A program made the position numbers and the translations under genes. From positions 620,001-684,000 of the forward strand of contig NC_009379.1 of assembly GCF_000016345.1 (NCBI RefSeq): a DNA stretch of 64,000 bases. Reading direction: 5' to 3'. The notes below the pieces were generated by a model. It saw only the letters and a program-made list of their open reading frames with translations. It had not been told where the DNA came from and did not search any database. The DNA is from Polynucleobacter asymbioticus QLW-P1DMWA-1. GTDB lineage: Bacteria > Pseudomonadota > Gammaproteobacteria > Burkholderiales > Burkholderiaceae. This document shows positions 18,919 through 29,326 of the stretch, piece after piece; the first letter of the stretch is position 1; every line of letters starts with the position of its first letter.

Positions 18919-19749
18919 ATGGCTGTAAAACCCAATATTCAGATGTCACGCGCCTCAGTGCCCTTGGTGCACGAGGTAGAGATATTGGATGAGGCTGGCC
19001 GTAAAAAACTAACGCATATTCCAGGAGAGCGTCCTTTAACGATCTATTTGGATAAGCGTGAGGTAGTCACACTAATGACCTTGGGAAGCGCTCCAGAAGC
19101 CTTAGTTTTAGGCTACCTTCGCAATCAGCGCCTAGTAGAGTCGCCCGACGATATTGAAAGCATCCAAGTGGACTGGGAGACTGATTCTGCCGCAGTCAAA
19201 ACCCGTCGAAGTACAGTCGATATAGACGCCTTGACCAGCAAACGAGTGGTGACCACGGGATGCGGCCAAGGAACGATGTTTGGCGGGTTAATGGAGGAGA
19301 TGTCAGAGATCCGTCTGCCAGATGGTCCAACATTACCTCAAGAGGCTATATTTGCCTTGGTAGAGGCTATCCGTACTCATGACACGATTTATAAGAAGTC
19401 TGGGTCAGTACATGCTTGTGCAGTTTTTGAGCGGACTGAGTCAGGGGGCGTCCATCTTTTGCACTTCATTGAGGATGTCGGGCGTCACAACGCTGTTGAC
19501 TCCATATCGGGGCTAATGTGGCTGGCTGATAGACCAGGTAAGGACCTCATCTTCTTTACTACTGGGCGACTAACGTCAGAAATGGTTATTAAAGGGGCTC
19601 AAATGGGTATTCCCTTCTTGTTAACTCGATCGGGGGTCACCTTAATGGGTCTTGAACTGGCCCGCAAAACCCATCTAACGATTCTCTCCCGTTGCTCAGG
19701 AAAGCACTTCGAGATCTATAACGCCCCTGAGAGGGTCATTTTCAGCTAA
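18919..19749 (+). CDS. fdhD: Formate dehydrogenase accessory sulfurtransferase FdhD
   Basis: FdhD passes sulfur from a cysteine desulfurase to the molybdenum cofactor of formate dehydrogenase. The 276-residue protein has the active-site cysteine in TTGCGQG (C115), with only one cysteine where E. coli has a CxxC pair, and the family segments SGSVHACAVF, EDVGRHNAVD and TTGRLTSEMV. No formate dehydrogenase is encoded in the window, but formate is the product of the oxalate genes 6 kb upstream, so the enzyme is presumably elsewhere. Confidence 0.95.
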   Translation: MAVKPNIQMSRASVPLVHEVEILDEAGRKKLTHIPGERPLTIYLDKREVVTLMTLGSAPEALVLGYLRNQRLVESPDDIESIQVDWETDSAAVKTRRSTVDIDALTSKRVVTTGCGQGTMFGGLMEEMSEIRLPDGPTLPQEAIFALVEAIRTHDTIYKKSGSVHACAVFERTESGGVHLLHFIEDVGRHNAVDSISGLMWLADRPGKDLIFFTTGRLTSEMVIKGAQMGIPFLLTRSGVTLMGLELARKTHLTILSRCSGKHFEIYNAPERVIFS

Positions 19750-19801
19750 AACCGACGATAAATTCATGGGCAGTACCTATTGAAGGTTTTACAATTCGGC
19801 C

Positions 19802-20368
19802 ATGACTATTAAATCTGACCACTGGATCCGCCGCATGGGCGAGCAAGGCATGATCAGCCCATTTGAACCTGGGCAAGTTCGCCAAGACGCCGCAGGTAAC
19901 AAAATCGTAAGCTATGGCACCTCAAGCTATGGCTATGACATTCGCTGTGCAAATGAATTCAAGATCTTTACGAATATCAATAGCACCATTGTTGACCCCA
20001 AGAATTTCGATGAGCAATCATTTGTTGATTTCAAAGGCGATGTTTGCATCATTCCACCAAATTCTTTTGCTTTGGCTAGAACAGTCGAGTACTTCAAGAT
20101 CCCACGTAGCGTATTAACAGTCTGTGTTGGTAAAAGTACATATGCACGTTGTGGAATTATTGTGAACGTCACTCCATTTGAGCCTGAGTGGGAAGGTTAT
20201 GTGACGCTGGAGTTTTCTAATACCACGCCACTACCTGCCAAAATTTATGCAGGCGAAGGTTGTGCGCAAGTACTCTTCTTTGAAAGTGATGAAGTGTGCG
20301 GCACATCTTATAAAGATCGCGGTGGTAAATATCAAGGTCAGCGGGGCGTGACCCTGCCCAAGACCTGA
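19802..20368 (+). CDS. dcd: dCTP deaminase
   Basis: A 188-residue homotrimeric enzyme converting dCTP to dUTP for thymidylate synthesis. Conserved segments are [24 protein letters not shown], and the catalytic stretch [20 protein letters not shown]. Length equals that of E. coli Dcd. It lies between fdhD (52 bases upstream) and the Kir channel gene (13 bases downstream) on the same strand. Confidence 0.96.
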   Translation: MTIKSDHWIRRMGEQGMISPFEPGQVRQDAAGNKIVSYGTSSYGYDIRCANEFKIFTNINSTIVDPKNFDEQSFVDFKGDVCIIPPNSFALARTVEYFKIPRSVLTVCVGKSTYARCGIIVNVTPFEPEWEGYVTLEFSNTTPLPAKIYAGEGCAQVLFFESDEVCGTSYKDRGGKYQGQRGVTLPKT

Positions 20369-20381
20369 TCATTCATTCCCG

Positions 20382-21296
20382 GTGAGCAATTTCCCGTTTG
20401 GCTCCCGTCCTACACGGATTAATGTAGAGGATTATCGGGCGACCCTCACTCGCTCTTCTTTGGCCAGGCCGGAGAATGATTTTTATCACTGGTTGCTGGG
20501 TACCTCTTGGAGTAAGTTTTTGCTCCTGGTCATCGTTGTGTATTTGGGGACCAATTTACTTTTTGCTATAGCTTATTTGGCTTGCGGCCCTGGCGCCATT
20601 ACCAATACTCAGCCAGGCGCTCTCATTGATGTTTTTTACTTTAGTGTCCAGACCATGGCAACCATCGGTTATGGTCAGATGACGCCAGTAGGTCATTGGC
20701 CCAATTCTATTGTGACGTTTGAAGCCTTTTTTGGCATTGTCTATTCCGCATTAACTACCGGTTTGGCATTTGCGCGTTTTACACGACCAACGGCAGGGGT
20801 ACACTTTTCTAAAGTGGCGGTAGTTGGGAATCACAATGGCATGAAGACATTTAAGTTTCGGGTGGCTAATGGCCGTAGTTCTCATATCGTTGAAGCGCAA
20901 TTGCGTTTGTGGATGATTGCTGAAAGCATTACCAGTGAAGGGGAGCGCTATCGTCGCTCAGTGGAGCTGCCATTGCATCGCTCTGAAAGCCCTGTCTTTT
21001 CGTTAACATGGACAGCGATGCATACCTTAGATGAGAGTAGCCTGTTGACGGAGTGTTTATCAGAGGGGGCTAAAAATCCCCATTGGCATCTTTTGGTTAC
21101 TTTTACCGGCTACCATGAGAGTCTTGCAAACCAGGTGTATGCACGACATGTTTACTTGCCTAAAGATATTGAGCAAAATGCGACATTTGTCGATATAGTC
21201 ACGGTTTCGCCAGACGGCGGTCGGGTCATAGATCTGGCCAATTTTGAGAAGTGGGTTCCGAGTTCCTCGGACAAGTCAGTAGGGGAGTATTTATGA
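20382..21296 (+). CDS. Inward-rectifier (KirBac-type) potassium channel
   Basis: A 304-residue Kir-type channel starting at a GTG. The N-terminal slide helix is followed by membrane helix 1 (about 45-67), the pore loop with the selectivity filter TIGYGQ at 94-99, membrane helix 2 (109-133), and a cytoplasmic immunoglobulin-like regulatory domain to the end. This is the architecture of prokaryotic Kir channels, some of which come from Burkholderia. Its stop codon overlaps the start of the amino-acid decarboxylase (ATGA), an unusual coupling of a K+ channel and a proton-consuming decarboxylase. Confidence 0.92.
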   Translation: MSNFPFGSRPTRINVEDYRATLTRSSLARPENDFYHWLLGTSWSKFLLLVIVVYLGTNLLFAIAYLACGPGAITNTQPGALIDVFYFSVQTMATIGYGQMTPVGHWPNSIVTFEAFFGIVYSALTTGLAFARFTRPTAGVHFSKVAVVGNHNGMKTFKFRVANGRSSHIVEAQLRLWMIAESITSEGERYRRSVELPLHRSESPVFSLTWTAMHTLDESSLLTECLSEGAKNPHWHLLVTFTGYHESLANQVYARHVYLPKDIEQNATFVDIVTVSPDGGRVIDLANFEKWVPSSSDKSVGEYL

Positions 21297-23560
21297 AATT
21301 TCGTTTCCCAATCATCATCATCGATGAGGATTTTCGCTCTGAGAATATATCGGGTTCCGGTATTCGTGATCTCGCCGAGGCCATTGAAAACGAGGGTATG
21401 GAAGTGATCGGCCTAACTAGTTACGGCGACCTAACTTCATTTGCGCAGCAGGCCTCCCGTGCATCTTCCTTTATCGTCTCAATTGATGACGAAGAGTTTG
21501 TTTCTGATTCAGAAGACCATGATCTGCCAGCATTAAATAATTTACGCGCATTTATTACTGAAGTGCGCAAACGCAATGAAGATATCCCTATCTTCCTGTA
21601 TGGCGAAACACGTACTTCCCGTCATATGCCTAATGACATCTTGCGTGAATTGCATGGCTTCATTCATATGAATGAGGACACGCCAGAATTCGTGGCGCGC
21701 CATATTATTCGTGAAGCGAAGGTGTATCTCGATTCTTTAGCTCCCCCATTTTTTAGGGCGCTCACTAATTACGCTTCTGAAGGTTCCTATTCTTGGCATT
21801 GCCCTGGCCACTCTGGCGGCGTGGCTTTCTTGAAGAGCCCAGTAGGACGTATGTTCCATCAATTCTTTGGTGAGAACATGTTGCGCGCAGACGTTTGTAA
21901 TGCCGTTGAAGAATTAGGTCAATTGCTTGACCATACTGGGCCAGTGTTGCAGAGCGAACGCAATGCTGCGCGCATCTTCAATGCAGATCATTTGTTCTTT
22001 GTTACCAATGGTACATCTACTTCCAATAAAATCGTTTGGCACTCGACAGTTGCTCCCGGAGATGTAGTATTAGTAGACCGTAATTGCCATAAGTCCGTAA
22101 TTCATTCGATCACGATGATGGGCGCGATTCCGATTTTCTTAATGCCTACCCGTAATCACCTGGGCATCATTGGGCCGATTCCTAAAGAAGAGTTTGAATG
22201 GAAAAACATCAAGAAAAAGATTGATGCTAATCCATTTATCAAAAATAAAGATGTCGTCCCTCGCGTGATGACCTTGACCCAAAGCACCTACGATGGAATT
22301 GTCTATAACGTTGAGATGATTAAAGAAATGCTGGATGGCAAGGTAGATTCTTTACATTTTGACGAAGCATGGTTGCCGCACGCTGCTTTCCATCCTTTTT
22401 ATAAGGATATGCACGCGATTGGGTCTGATCGCAAGCGCACCAAGAAGAGTTTGATGTTTGCTACTCAATCGACGCATAAGTTGTTGGCTGGTCTCTCTCA
22501 AGCGTCCCAAGTATTGGTTCAAGATGCGGAAGATACCAAGCTAGACCGTGATTGCTTCAACGAGGCTTATCTCATGCACACCTCTACGAGTCCGCAGTAC
22601 GCGATTATTGCGTCATGCGACGTTTCGGCAGCCATGATGGAATCACCTGGCGGAACCACTTTGGTGGAAGAGTCTATTGCGGAGGCAATGGACTTCCGTC
22701 GTGCCATGCGTGAGGTTGATGACAAGTTTGGAGCCGACTGGTGGTTTAAGGTTTGGGGACCAGATCATTTGGCCGAAGAAGGTATTGGCGAGCGTTCTGA
22801 TTGGATTTTGGAGCCATCAGCTTCTTGGCATGATTTTGGCAAGCTTGCCAAAGACTTCAATATGCTTGACCCAATCAAAGCTACGGTAGTGACGCCTGGC
22901 TTAGACATTGAAGGCAACTTTGGTTCAATGGGTATTCCGGCCAGCATTGTTACTAAATATTTAGCTGAGCACGGTGTGATCGTAGAGAAGTGTGGTCTGT
23001 ACTCCTTCTTCATCATGTTCACTATCGGCATCACCAAGGGTCGTTGGAATACCTTGGTGACTGAGTTGCAGCAATTTAAAGATCATTTTGATAAAAATGC
23101 GCCTTTGTGGAAAGTGCTTCCAGAGTTCGTAGCTAAGCACCCTCGTTATGAGCGCGTTGGTCTGAAAGATGTTTGCCAGCAAATTCATGAGTTTTATAAG
23201 AGCCGTGATGTAGCACGCATGACCACTGAGATGTACACCTCAGATATGGAGCCTGCAATGATGCCTTCTGAGGCTTGGGCAAAAATGGCTCATAAGGAAG
23301 TGGATCGAGTGCCTTTGGATAGGCTGGATGGACGTGTAACGGCCATGTTGGTAACGCCATACCCACCAGGCATTCCATTGCTAATTCCAGGTGAGCGCTT
23401 TAATAAACGAATTGTGGATTACCTCTACTTTGCTAGAGACTTCAATGAGAAGTTTCCTGGTTTTGAAACAGATATCCATGGTTTGGTAAAAGCAGACGTT
23501 GATGGACGTAGTGAGTACTATGTGGACTGCGTTCGACAAGAACGTGATATCACTTTGTAA
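21293..23560 (+). CDS. Orn/Lys/Arg decarboxylase, PLP-dependent (arginine decarboxylase-like length)
   Basis: The ATG at 21293 with Shine-Dalgarno AGGGGAG gives 755 residues; an upstream frame start inside the channel gene is not needed. Domains are an N-terminal response-regulator-like wing (FPIIIIDEDFRSENISG), the PLP fold with SWHCPGHSGGVAFLKSPVGR, the Schiff-base lysine in STHKLLAGLSQ (K396), and the C-terminal domain. The length is that of acid-inducible arginine decarboxylase AdiA (about 755) rather than CadA/LdcC (about 715), but substrate cannot be fixed from sequence. The product would be agmatine, cadaverine or putrescine. It is coupled to the K+ channel gene upstream and panD follows 16 bases later. 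Confidence 0.92.
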   Translation: MKFRFPIIIIDEDFRSENISGSGIRDLAEAIENEGMEVIGLTSYGDLTSFAQQASRASSFIVSIDDEEFVSDSEDHDLPALNNLRAFITEVRKRNEDIPIFLYGETRTSRHMPNDILRELHGFIHMNEDTPEFVARHIIREAKVYLDSLAPPFFRALTNYASEGSYSWHCPGHSGGVAFLKSPVGRMFHQFFGENMLRADVCNAVEELGQLLDHTGPVLQSERNAARIFNADHLFFVTNGTSTSNKIVWHSTVAPGDVVLVDRNCHKSVIHSITMMGAIPIFLMPTRNHLGIIGPIPKEEFEWKNIKKKIDANPFIKNKDVVPRVMTLTQSTYDGIVYNVEMIKEMLDGKVDSLHFDEAWLPHAAFHPFYKDMHAIGSDRKRTKKSLMFATQSTHKLLAGLSQASQVLVQDAEDTKLDRDCFNEAYLMHTSTSPQYAIIASCDVSAAMMESPGGTTLVEESIAEAMDFRRAMREVDDKFGADWWFKVWGPDHLAEEGIGERSDWILEPSASWHDFGKLAKDFNMLDPIKATVVTPGLDIEGNFGSMGIPASIVTKYLAEHGVIVEKCGLYSFFIMFTIGITKGRWNTLVTELQQFKDHFDKNAPLWKVLPEFVAKHPRYERVGLKDVCQQIHEFYKSRDVARMTTEMYTSDMEPAMMPSEAWAKMAHKEVDRVPLDRLDGRVTAMLVTPYPPGIPLLIPGERFNKRIVDYLYFARDFNEKFPGFETDIHGLVKADVDGRSEYYVDCVRQERDITL

Positions 23561-23576
23561 GAAATAGGAAATTCAA

Positions 23577-23939
23577 ATGAATCGAATTATGTTGTTAGCC
23601 AAAATTCATCGTGCAACCGTCACAGAGGCGGATCTTCATTATGAAGGCTCTTGTGGTATTGATGAGGATCTATTGGACGCTGCCAATATGCGTGAGTTTG
23701 AGAAAATTGAACTCTACAACATCAATAATGGCAATCGTTTTTCAACTTACATTATTAAAGCAGTCCGTGGCTCTGGAATTATTTCCTTAAATGGCGCTGC
23801 AGCTAGAAAAGCCCACGTTGGGGATCATCTCATTATCTGTACTTATGGATCAGTTCCTGACGCCGAAGTAAATAATCATGTACCCAAAATTGTTCTCGTA
23901 GGTGACAACAACAGCATTAAAGAAATCAAAAAAATCTAA
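23577..23939 (+). CDS. panD: Aspartate 1-decarboxylase
   Basis: A 120-residue pyruvoyl enzyme that makes beta-alanine for pantothenate. The self-cleavage site is Gly24-Ser25 in YEGSCGID, where serine becomes the pyruvoyl group. The NGAAARKAHVGD and IICTYG segments are standard. Enteric PanD needs the maturation factor PanZ, but none is visible here. It is the last gene of the dcd-Kir-decarboxylase string and ends 13 bases from the convergent TRAP permease gene. panC lies 8 kb away. Confidence 0.95.
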   Translation: MNRIMLLAKIHRATVTEADLHYEGSCGIDEDLLDAANMREFEKIELYNINNGNRFSTYIIKAVRGSGIISLNGAAARKAHVGDHLIICTYGSVPDAEVNNHVPKIVLVGDNNSIKEIKKI

Positions 23940-23952
23940 ATAGAAAACGCGA

Positions 23953-25485
23953 TTACTTAGTCGGTTTATCTAATTGAAAATTTACCGGAGCATCTTCATC
24001 AATCTTGCTTGATGGGGCCTCCAGTTTATTTTCGTCTGTGTTTGTGAAATTAAAATCCTGACTCTGAATGACTGCAGCAGGTTTATCGAGCAAAGTAGTG
24101 ACTAGTGCAGGGAAGGCAATCACTACGAGCACCATGATGAGCTGAAGGCCAACCCAAGGAAGGGCGCCCCAATAAATGTCGCTACTCTTGACTTCTTTGG
24201 GTGCAACACCTCTGAGGTAGAAGAGGGCAAATCCAAATGGAGGGTGCATGAAAGAAGTCTGCATATTGACGCAAAGCATGACGCCAAACCAAACTAATGC
24301 AGCACTGGCAGCAGCCTGCGGATTGCCATTCATGGAATCTAGCAAGACGGGTGAAAGTAGTTTTACTGCTACCGGAGCCAGCATCGGCACCACGATAAAA
24401 GCGATCTCAAAAAAGTCTAAGAAGAAGGCCAAAAAGAAGACAAATATATTGACGACAATTAAAAATCCGATCCAGCCGCCAGGCAGACTTGAGAATAAAT
24501 TCTCAACCCAGTGCCCACCATCTACCCCTTGAAAGACTACCGAGAAGCAAGTGGAGCCAATCAAGATAAACACTACCATGGCGGTAATGCGCATTGTGTT
24601 TTGATAGGCTTGCTGTATTAATCCTTTGAGGTTGGGAATGTTTGCTCGACGTATCCACGCAAGCAATAGGGCTCCCATGGCTCCCATTGCCCCTGACTCT
24701 GTTGGAGTGGCAATACCCGTCATGATGGTACCTAGCACCAAGAATATGAGAACAGCCGAAGGAATAATGCCCATGAGACATTTTTTCCATAAAGCCCAAC
24801 CCTTGAGAGTGAGTTCGCTTTCTGGCACGGGCGGTAAATACTCTGGGCGAATACGGGATAGAAAGAAAGTGTAAAGCGCAAAAAGACCAATCTGCAGTAG
24901 AGAAGGGCCCCAAGCACCCAAATACATGCTGCCCACATCAGCGCTACCGCTTTGGGTCTTGAGTTGATCTGCCAAGACAATGAGAACAAGGGAGGGTGGA
25001 ACAAGTTGAGTAATGGTGCCAGAAGCCGCTAAAACGCCTGTGGCGTAGCGCATGTTGTAGCCGTAACGCATCATCACAGGCAAAGAGATCATGGCCATAG
25101 CAATCACCTGAGCAGCCACCGTGCCTGTAATGGCACCCAAGATAAACCCAACGATGATGACTGAGTAACCGAGGCCCCCGCGCACACGACCAAACAATTG
25201 ACCCATGGAGTCCAGCATTTCCTCGGCGAGACCGCAGCGCTCCAAAATGGCGCCCATAAAGGTAAAAAAGGGAATGGCTAAGAGAAGGTCATTGGCTAAA
25301 ACGCTACCAAAGATTCGTTGGGGAATCGCCTGTAAAAAAGGCATTCCAAAAAATCCCTCGCTAATGGCGATAACAGAGAAAAACAGGGCAGCAGCCATCA
25401 GAGAGAAGGCCACCGGAAAGCCTACCAACATAAAGATCACTAAGCCACCAAACATCAGTGGTGGCATATATTCCAATGGGATCAT
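23953..25485 (-). CDS. dctM: TRAP transporter large permease (DctM)
   Basis: A 510-residue membrane protein with about 12 hydrophobic segments and DctM signatures (FFTFMGAILERCGLAEEMLDSMGQLFGRVRG in part, ASGTITQLVPPS, MQTSFMHPPFGFALFYLRG). It carries an acidic cytoplasmic extension of about 60 residues at the C-terminus (after LLDKPAAV) that ordinary DctM proteins lack. It overlaps the small permease gene by four bases. No DctP binding-protein gene is nearby, so the substrate is unknown; this subfamily is often linked to alpha-keto acids or C4-dicarboxylates. Confidence 0.9.
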   Translation of the reverse strand: MIPLEYMPPLMFGGLVIFMLVGFPVAFSLMAAALFFSVIAISEGFFGMPFLQAIPQRIFGSVLANDLLLAIPFFTFMGAILERCGLAEEMLDSMGQLFGRVRGGLGYSVIIVGFILGAITGTVAAQVIAMAMISLPVMMRYGYNMRYATGVLAASGTITQLVPPSLVLIVLADQLKTQSGSADVGSMYLGAWGPSLLQIGLFALYTFFLSRIRPEYLPPVPESELTLKGWALWKKCLMGIIPSAVLIFLVLGTIMTGIATPTESGAMGAMGALLLAWIRRANIPNLKGLIQQAYQNTMRITAMVVFILIGSTCFSVVFQGVDGGHWVENLFSSLPGGWIGFLIVVNIFVFFLAFFLDFFEIAFIVVPMLAPVAVKLLSPVLLDSMNGNPQAAASAALVWFGVMLCVNMQTSFMHPPFGFALFYLRGVAPKEVKSSDIYWGALPWVGLQLIMVLVVIAFPALVTTLLDKPAAVIQSQDFNFTNTDENKLEAPSSKIDEDAPVNFQLDKPTK

Positions 25486-26033
25486 TGCATTGGCTTTTCG
25501 TAATGAAGGTCTTCAGCAGGAAGCACGATTTCGCCTTTGAGTGCGCCAATTCGCTTAATGATTTCTGAGAGACCTTGCAGGCTCAACATAAAAAACCCAA
25601 AGGGCACAACAAATTTAATGGGATAACGAGCTAGTCCGCCAGAATTTAAAGAGTGTTCCTGAATTAACCAAGACGGATAAAACAAGGTTGTCCAGGAAAG
25701 CCATGTAAACAATAAACATGCAGGCATTAGAAAGACGATCAAGCCAAATAGATCAACCCGGAGGCGACCGCGATCAGAAAGGTGGGAATAAATGAGGTCG
25801 ACGCGGACATGCTCATTGCGTTTGAGGGTATAGGCGGCGCCCAACATCACAGCTGCGCTAAATAGGTACCACTGGAGTTCTAGCGGCCAGTTATTACTGA
25901 TATCAAACCCATAACGCATCAGGGCATTTGCCGCTGATACTACGCAGGACAATAAAATCATGATGCTGGCTGCGTTGCCCAGCATCTGGTTGATGCGATC
26001 AATGCCGTTAGAGAGCTTGGACCAAAACTCCAT
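25482..26033 (-). CDS. dctQ: TRAP transporter small permease (DctQ)
   Basis: A 183-residue protein with four membrane helices and the DctQ markers LELQWYLFSAAVMLGAAYT and RNEHVRVDLIY. It pairs with the large permease just downstream (four-base overlap). It begins five bases after the argH stop codon, so argH-dctQ-dctM are probably one transcript. Confidence 0.92.
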   Translation of the reverse strand: MEFWSKLSNGIDRINQMLGNAASIMILLSCVVSAANALMRYGFDISNNWPLELQWYLFSAAVMLGAAYTLKRNEHVRVDLIYSHLSDRGRLRVDLFGLIVFLMPACLLFTWLSWTTLFYPSWLIQEHSLNSGGLARYPIKFVVPFGFFMLSLQGLSEIIKRIGALKGEIVLPAEDLHYEKPMQ

Positions 26034-26038
26034 AAGAA

Positions 26039-27457
26039 TTAAAGGTCGGTTCGAGCTCGTTTGATGGCGGCAAGGACTTGAGCTGGCGCTGTTCCACCAG
26101 CATGCTGTCGAGATTGCACTGAACCATCGACCGTTAGCAAGGCGAACACATCATCACTCATCAGTTCAGGGCGATTATCTAATCCACATGCAAAACGCAA
26201 CTCGGCAAGACTGAGATCAGTCAACATGCAGTTTCTACCAACGCATGCTTTTACAGCATGGGCAACAGCTTCATGCGCATCACGGAAAGCTAAACCTTTT
26301 TTAACCAAGTAGTCAGCCAAATCAGTCGCCGTTGCAAATCCTTCTTCGGCAGCAGCCTTCATGACCTCTGCTTTGACTTCAATATGAGGAACCATATCAG
26401 CGAAGATGCGTAATGTATCTTGTACAGTATCTACTGCATCAAACAAAGGCTCTTTGTCTTCTTGATTATCTTTGTTATAGGCGAGCGGTTGACTCTTCAT
26501 GAGCGTCAATAAAGAAATCAAATCACCATACACGCGACCCGTTTTTCCACGTGCCAACTCTGGCACATCGGGATTCTTTTTCTGCGGCATGATGGAGCTG
26601 CCAGTACAGAAGCGGTCTGGAAGGTCAATAAAGCCGAAGCGTGGGCTGAGCCACAGCACTAGCTCCTCCGAGAGGCGAGAGACATGCATCATCAAAATGG
26701 ATGAAAACGCACAGAACTCAATAGCAAAGTCTCTGTCTGATACTGCGTCTAAGGAGTTGTTGCAAATACCATCAAAACCTAAGATGCGCGCCACTTGTTC
26801 GCGATCGATTGGGTAAGTGGTTCCAGCCAATGCCGCTGCACCTAAAGGCAAACGATTAAAGCGAGCACGCAAATCTACTAAGCGGCTGGCATCACGACTA
26901 AACATTTCGTAATAAGCCATCAAATGATGGCCGAAAGTAATGGGTTGGGCTACCTGAAGGTGGGTATGACCTGGCATGATTGTGGAGGCATGCTTCTCAG
27001 CAAGATCCAGTAAAGCGATGCGTAGGGATTTCAGTGTGACAGAAATATCATCCACACTAGCACGCAGCCACAAACGCAAGTCGGTTGCAACTTGATCATT
27101 ACGTGAGCGACCAGTGTGCAAACGTTTACCAGCATCACCAACTAATTGAGTAAGGCGCGCTTCAATATTCAGATGCACATCCTCTAATGCCAATTGCCAT
27201 TCAAACTGACCAGCTTCAATCTCACTCTTAATTTGCGCCATTCCTTTTTGGATGTCAGCTAAATCTTGAGCGCTAATGATTTTTTGGGTGGCCAGCATTT
27301 CAGCATGAGCTAGTGAGCCAGCGATATCGACCATGGCAAAGCGTTGATCAAAGCCAATAGAGGCTGTATAACGCTGTACTAGTTCGTCGACGGGTTCGGT
27401 AAAACGGGCCGACCAAGCTTGGGCTTTGTTGGCTAGGGAATTTTTGGATGAGCTCAT
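26039..27457 (-). CDS. argH: Argininosuccinate lyase
   Basis: The last step of arginine synthesis, splitting argininosuccinate to arginine and fumarate. I choose the ATG at 27457, giving 472 residues ([19 protein letters not shown]), because longer in-frame extensions run into the hemC promoter region and have no homology. The fumarase-superfamily signature [12 protein letters not shown] is at about residue 290, with [14 protein letters not shown] and [16 protein letters not shown] earlier. It is divergent from hemC with only 43 bases between starts. It supplies arginine, which is also a cyanophycin building block (see 43065-47828). Confidence 0.96.
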   Translation of the reverse strand: MSSSKNSLANKAQAWSARFTEPVDELVQRYTASIGFDQRFAMVDIAGSLAHAEMLATQKIISAQDLADIQKGMAQIKSEIEAGQFEWQLALEDVHLNIEARLTQLVGDAGKRLHTGRSRNDQVATDLRLWLRASVDDISVTLKSLRIALLDLAEKHASTIMPGHTHLQVAQPITFGHHLMAYYEMFSRDASRLVDLRARFNRLPLGAAALAGTTYPIDREQVARILGFDGICNNSLDAVSDRDFAIEFCAFSSILMMHVSRLSEELVLWLSPRFGFIDLPDRFCTGSSIMPQKKNPDVPELARGKTGRVYGDLISLLTLMKSQPLAYNKDNQEDKEPLFDAVDTVQDTLRIFADMVPHIEVKAEVMKAAAEEGFATATDLADYLVKKGLAFRDAHEAVAHAVKACVGRNCMLTDLSLAELRFACGLDNRPELMSDDVFALLTVDGSVQSRQHAGGTAPAQVLAAIKRARTDL

Positions 27458-27500
27458 AAACACAGTATATTGGTGTAGGTCTTTGATTATTTTAAATGTT

Positions 27501-28478
27501 ATGTCCCAAACCCTGAATTCTTCCTCATCTAACGCCACCCCAGCCGCCCCAGAGCGCTTAGTTATAGCCTCACGGGAGAGCCGACTAGCCATGTGGCAGG
27601 CTGAGCATGTCCGAGATTGCCTTAAATCACTCTATCCACAGTGCGATGTGCAGATTCTGGGTATGACCACCCGTGGCGACCAAATATTGGATAGAGCCCT
27701 GTCTAAGGTCGGAGGGAAGGGCTTATTTGTAAAAGAATTGGAAACAGCTCTAGAAGACGGGCGCGCACATTTAGCGGTGCATTCCCTGAAAGATGTGCCG
27801 ATGGTCATGCCAGAGGGATTTGATTTGGCATGTGTCATGGCTAGAGAGGATGCGCGAGATGCCTTTGTCTCCAATGACTATGCAAGCCTTGAGGAATTGC
27901 CTAAAGGGGCTGTGGTGGGAACCTCAAGTTTGCGTCGCGAAGCCGTTCTCAGAGCAAAGTTTCCTCATTTAGAAGTGCATCCATTGCGGGGTAATTTGGA
28001 TACTCGTATGGGTAAGTTAGATCGCGGCGAATATCAAGCCATCATTTTGGCAGCAGCCGGATTAAAACGTTTGGGTTTAGAAAGTCGTATTCGTGCTTAT
28101 CTTCCTTATGACCCATATACCCCTGCAGCTGGACAAGGTGCGTTAGGTATTGAAACGCTTAGCAAGCATCCCAGCATTAAACATTGGCTTGCGCCATTAA
28201 ATGATTTACCAACCTTACTAGCAGTATCTGCTGAGCGTATGGTCTCGCGCCAATTGGGTGGTTCTTGCGAAGTGCCATTGGCAGCCCACGCAGTGTGGGA
28301 TAACAATCAAATGAACATTCGTTCTTTTGTTGCCAGCGTTGATGGTAAAGCGATTTGTCTTGCCGATGGAGTAGGGCAAGTTCATACAATTGAAGAAGCT
28401 GAAGCATTAGGTCTTGCCGTTGCACAGGATTTATTGGCGCAAGGCGCAGCAGACTTAATTCCGCATATTCCGAAGTAA
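27501..28478 (+). CDS. hemC: Hydroxymethylbilane synthase (porphobilinogen deaminase)
   Basis: Polymerises four porphobilinogens into hydroxymethylbilane for haem and corrinoid synthesis. The start is placed at 27501 ([21 protein letters not shown]), giving 325 residues; the upstream extension would run into argH control sequences. Markers are [13 protein letters not shown], the [21 protein letters not shown] region, RLGLESRI, and the dipyrromethane-anchoring cysteine in [12 protein letters not shown] (C256). hemD follows 23 bases later. Confidence 0.96.
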   Translation: MSQTLNSSSSNATPAAPERLVIASRESRLAMWQAEHVRDCLKSLYPQCDVQILGMTTRGDQILDRALSKVGGKGLFVKELETALEDGRAHLAVHSLKDVPMVMPEGFDLACVMAREDARDAFVSNDYASLEELPKGAVVGTSSLRREAVLRAKFPHLEVHPLRGNLDTRMGKLDRGEYQAIILAAAGLKRLGLESRIRAYLPYDPYTPAAGQGALGIETLSKHPSIKHWLAPLNDLPTLLAVSAERMVSRQLGGSCEVPLAAHAVWDNNQMNIRSFVASVDGKAICLADGVGQVHTIEEAEALGLAVAQDLLAQGAADLIPHIPK

Positions 28479-28501
28479 GACAGCTCGGTAGGCATGACAT
28501 C

Positions 28502-29326
28502 ATGAGCACAAAGACTATTGTCATTACTCGACCAACCGGGCAAGCTCGACAATTAATTGAAGTGCTCACAAAAGTAATTGAGGCTAGTGCGATAGCCAAG
28601 CGTAGCCTACCCGAACTAGTGTCTTTACCTTTATTGACCATCGTTCCCAAGAGTGACGAGCATCTCGCAGACTCTATTGCCAGCACGCTTCAAGATGCCG
28701 ACCTAGCTATTTTTGTTAGCCCTAATGCCGTTGAAAGCGTGATGCGTTTACTGGAGCGGGATTGGCAGGATTTTTCCAAGCGAATCATTCCTATTGGCGT
28801 GATGGGCGGAAGCAGTCGTTTGGCTTTAAAAAATCATGGCATCGGTCAAGAGGACTATCCAACTTCTATATATATGCCCAGCATTAATGAGCGCTGGGAT
28901 TCAGAAGGTTTATGGCAAGAGTTACAAACTCTGGATTGGGATTGGACTCATAAAAAAGTAGTGATTTTTAAGGGCGATGGTGGCAGAGAGTGGTTAGCGG
29001 ATACTCTGCAGAAAGCGGGCGCAACAGTCGAAGCCATATCCACCTACACCCGGGTTCCCTTAGATATTGATAATCCTGCGTGGCAAGTGATTCACGAAAT
29101 GGATTTTTCAAAATCGCTTTGGTTGCTTACTTCTTCAGAAGCGGTGCGCTATTTAGGGGAAGTCATTCGCGATCAATTCCCTTACGGTTTAGAAAGCGCG
29201 AGCGCCTTATGCCCACATCACAATATTGCTGATGCGGCAGAGGCGATTGGTTTTGGGGAGGTATTTACTTCAGAGCCAGGTGATGAGGCACTCATTAAAA
29301 CCACTTTAGCGTGGCTCACTATTTAG
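28502..29326 (+). CDS. hemD: Uroporphyrinogen-III synthase
   Basis: A 274-residue cytoplasmic enzyme that closes and inverts ring D of hydroxymethylbilane. HemD sequences diverge strongly, so the call rests on the segments TIVITRPTGQARQL, AIFVSPNAVESVM, the GGREWLADTLQKAGATVEAISTYTR stretch in part, and LTSSEAVRYL, together with position directly after hemC. It overlaps the convergent ubiC gene by eight bases at its 3' end. Confidence 0.93.
   Translation: MSTKTIVITRPTGQARQLIEVLTKVIEASAIAKRSLPELVSLPLLTIVPKSDEHLADSIASTLQDADLAIFVSPNAVESVMRLLERDWQDFSKRIIPIGVMGGSSRLALKNHGIGQEDYPTSIYMPSINERWDSEGLWQELQTLDWDWTHKKVVIFKGDGGREWLADTLQKAGATVEAISTYTRVPLDIDNPAWQVIHEMDFSKSLWLLTSSEAVRYLGEVIRDQFPYGLESASALCPHHNIADAAEAIGFGEVFTSEPGDEALIKTTLAWLTI

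Noticed and set aside
27458..27592. Longer N-terminus for argH
   Set aside because: The extra 45 residues show no family similarity and would overlap the hemC start region.
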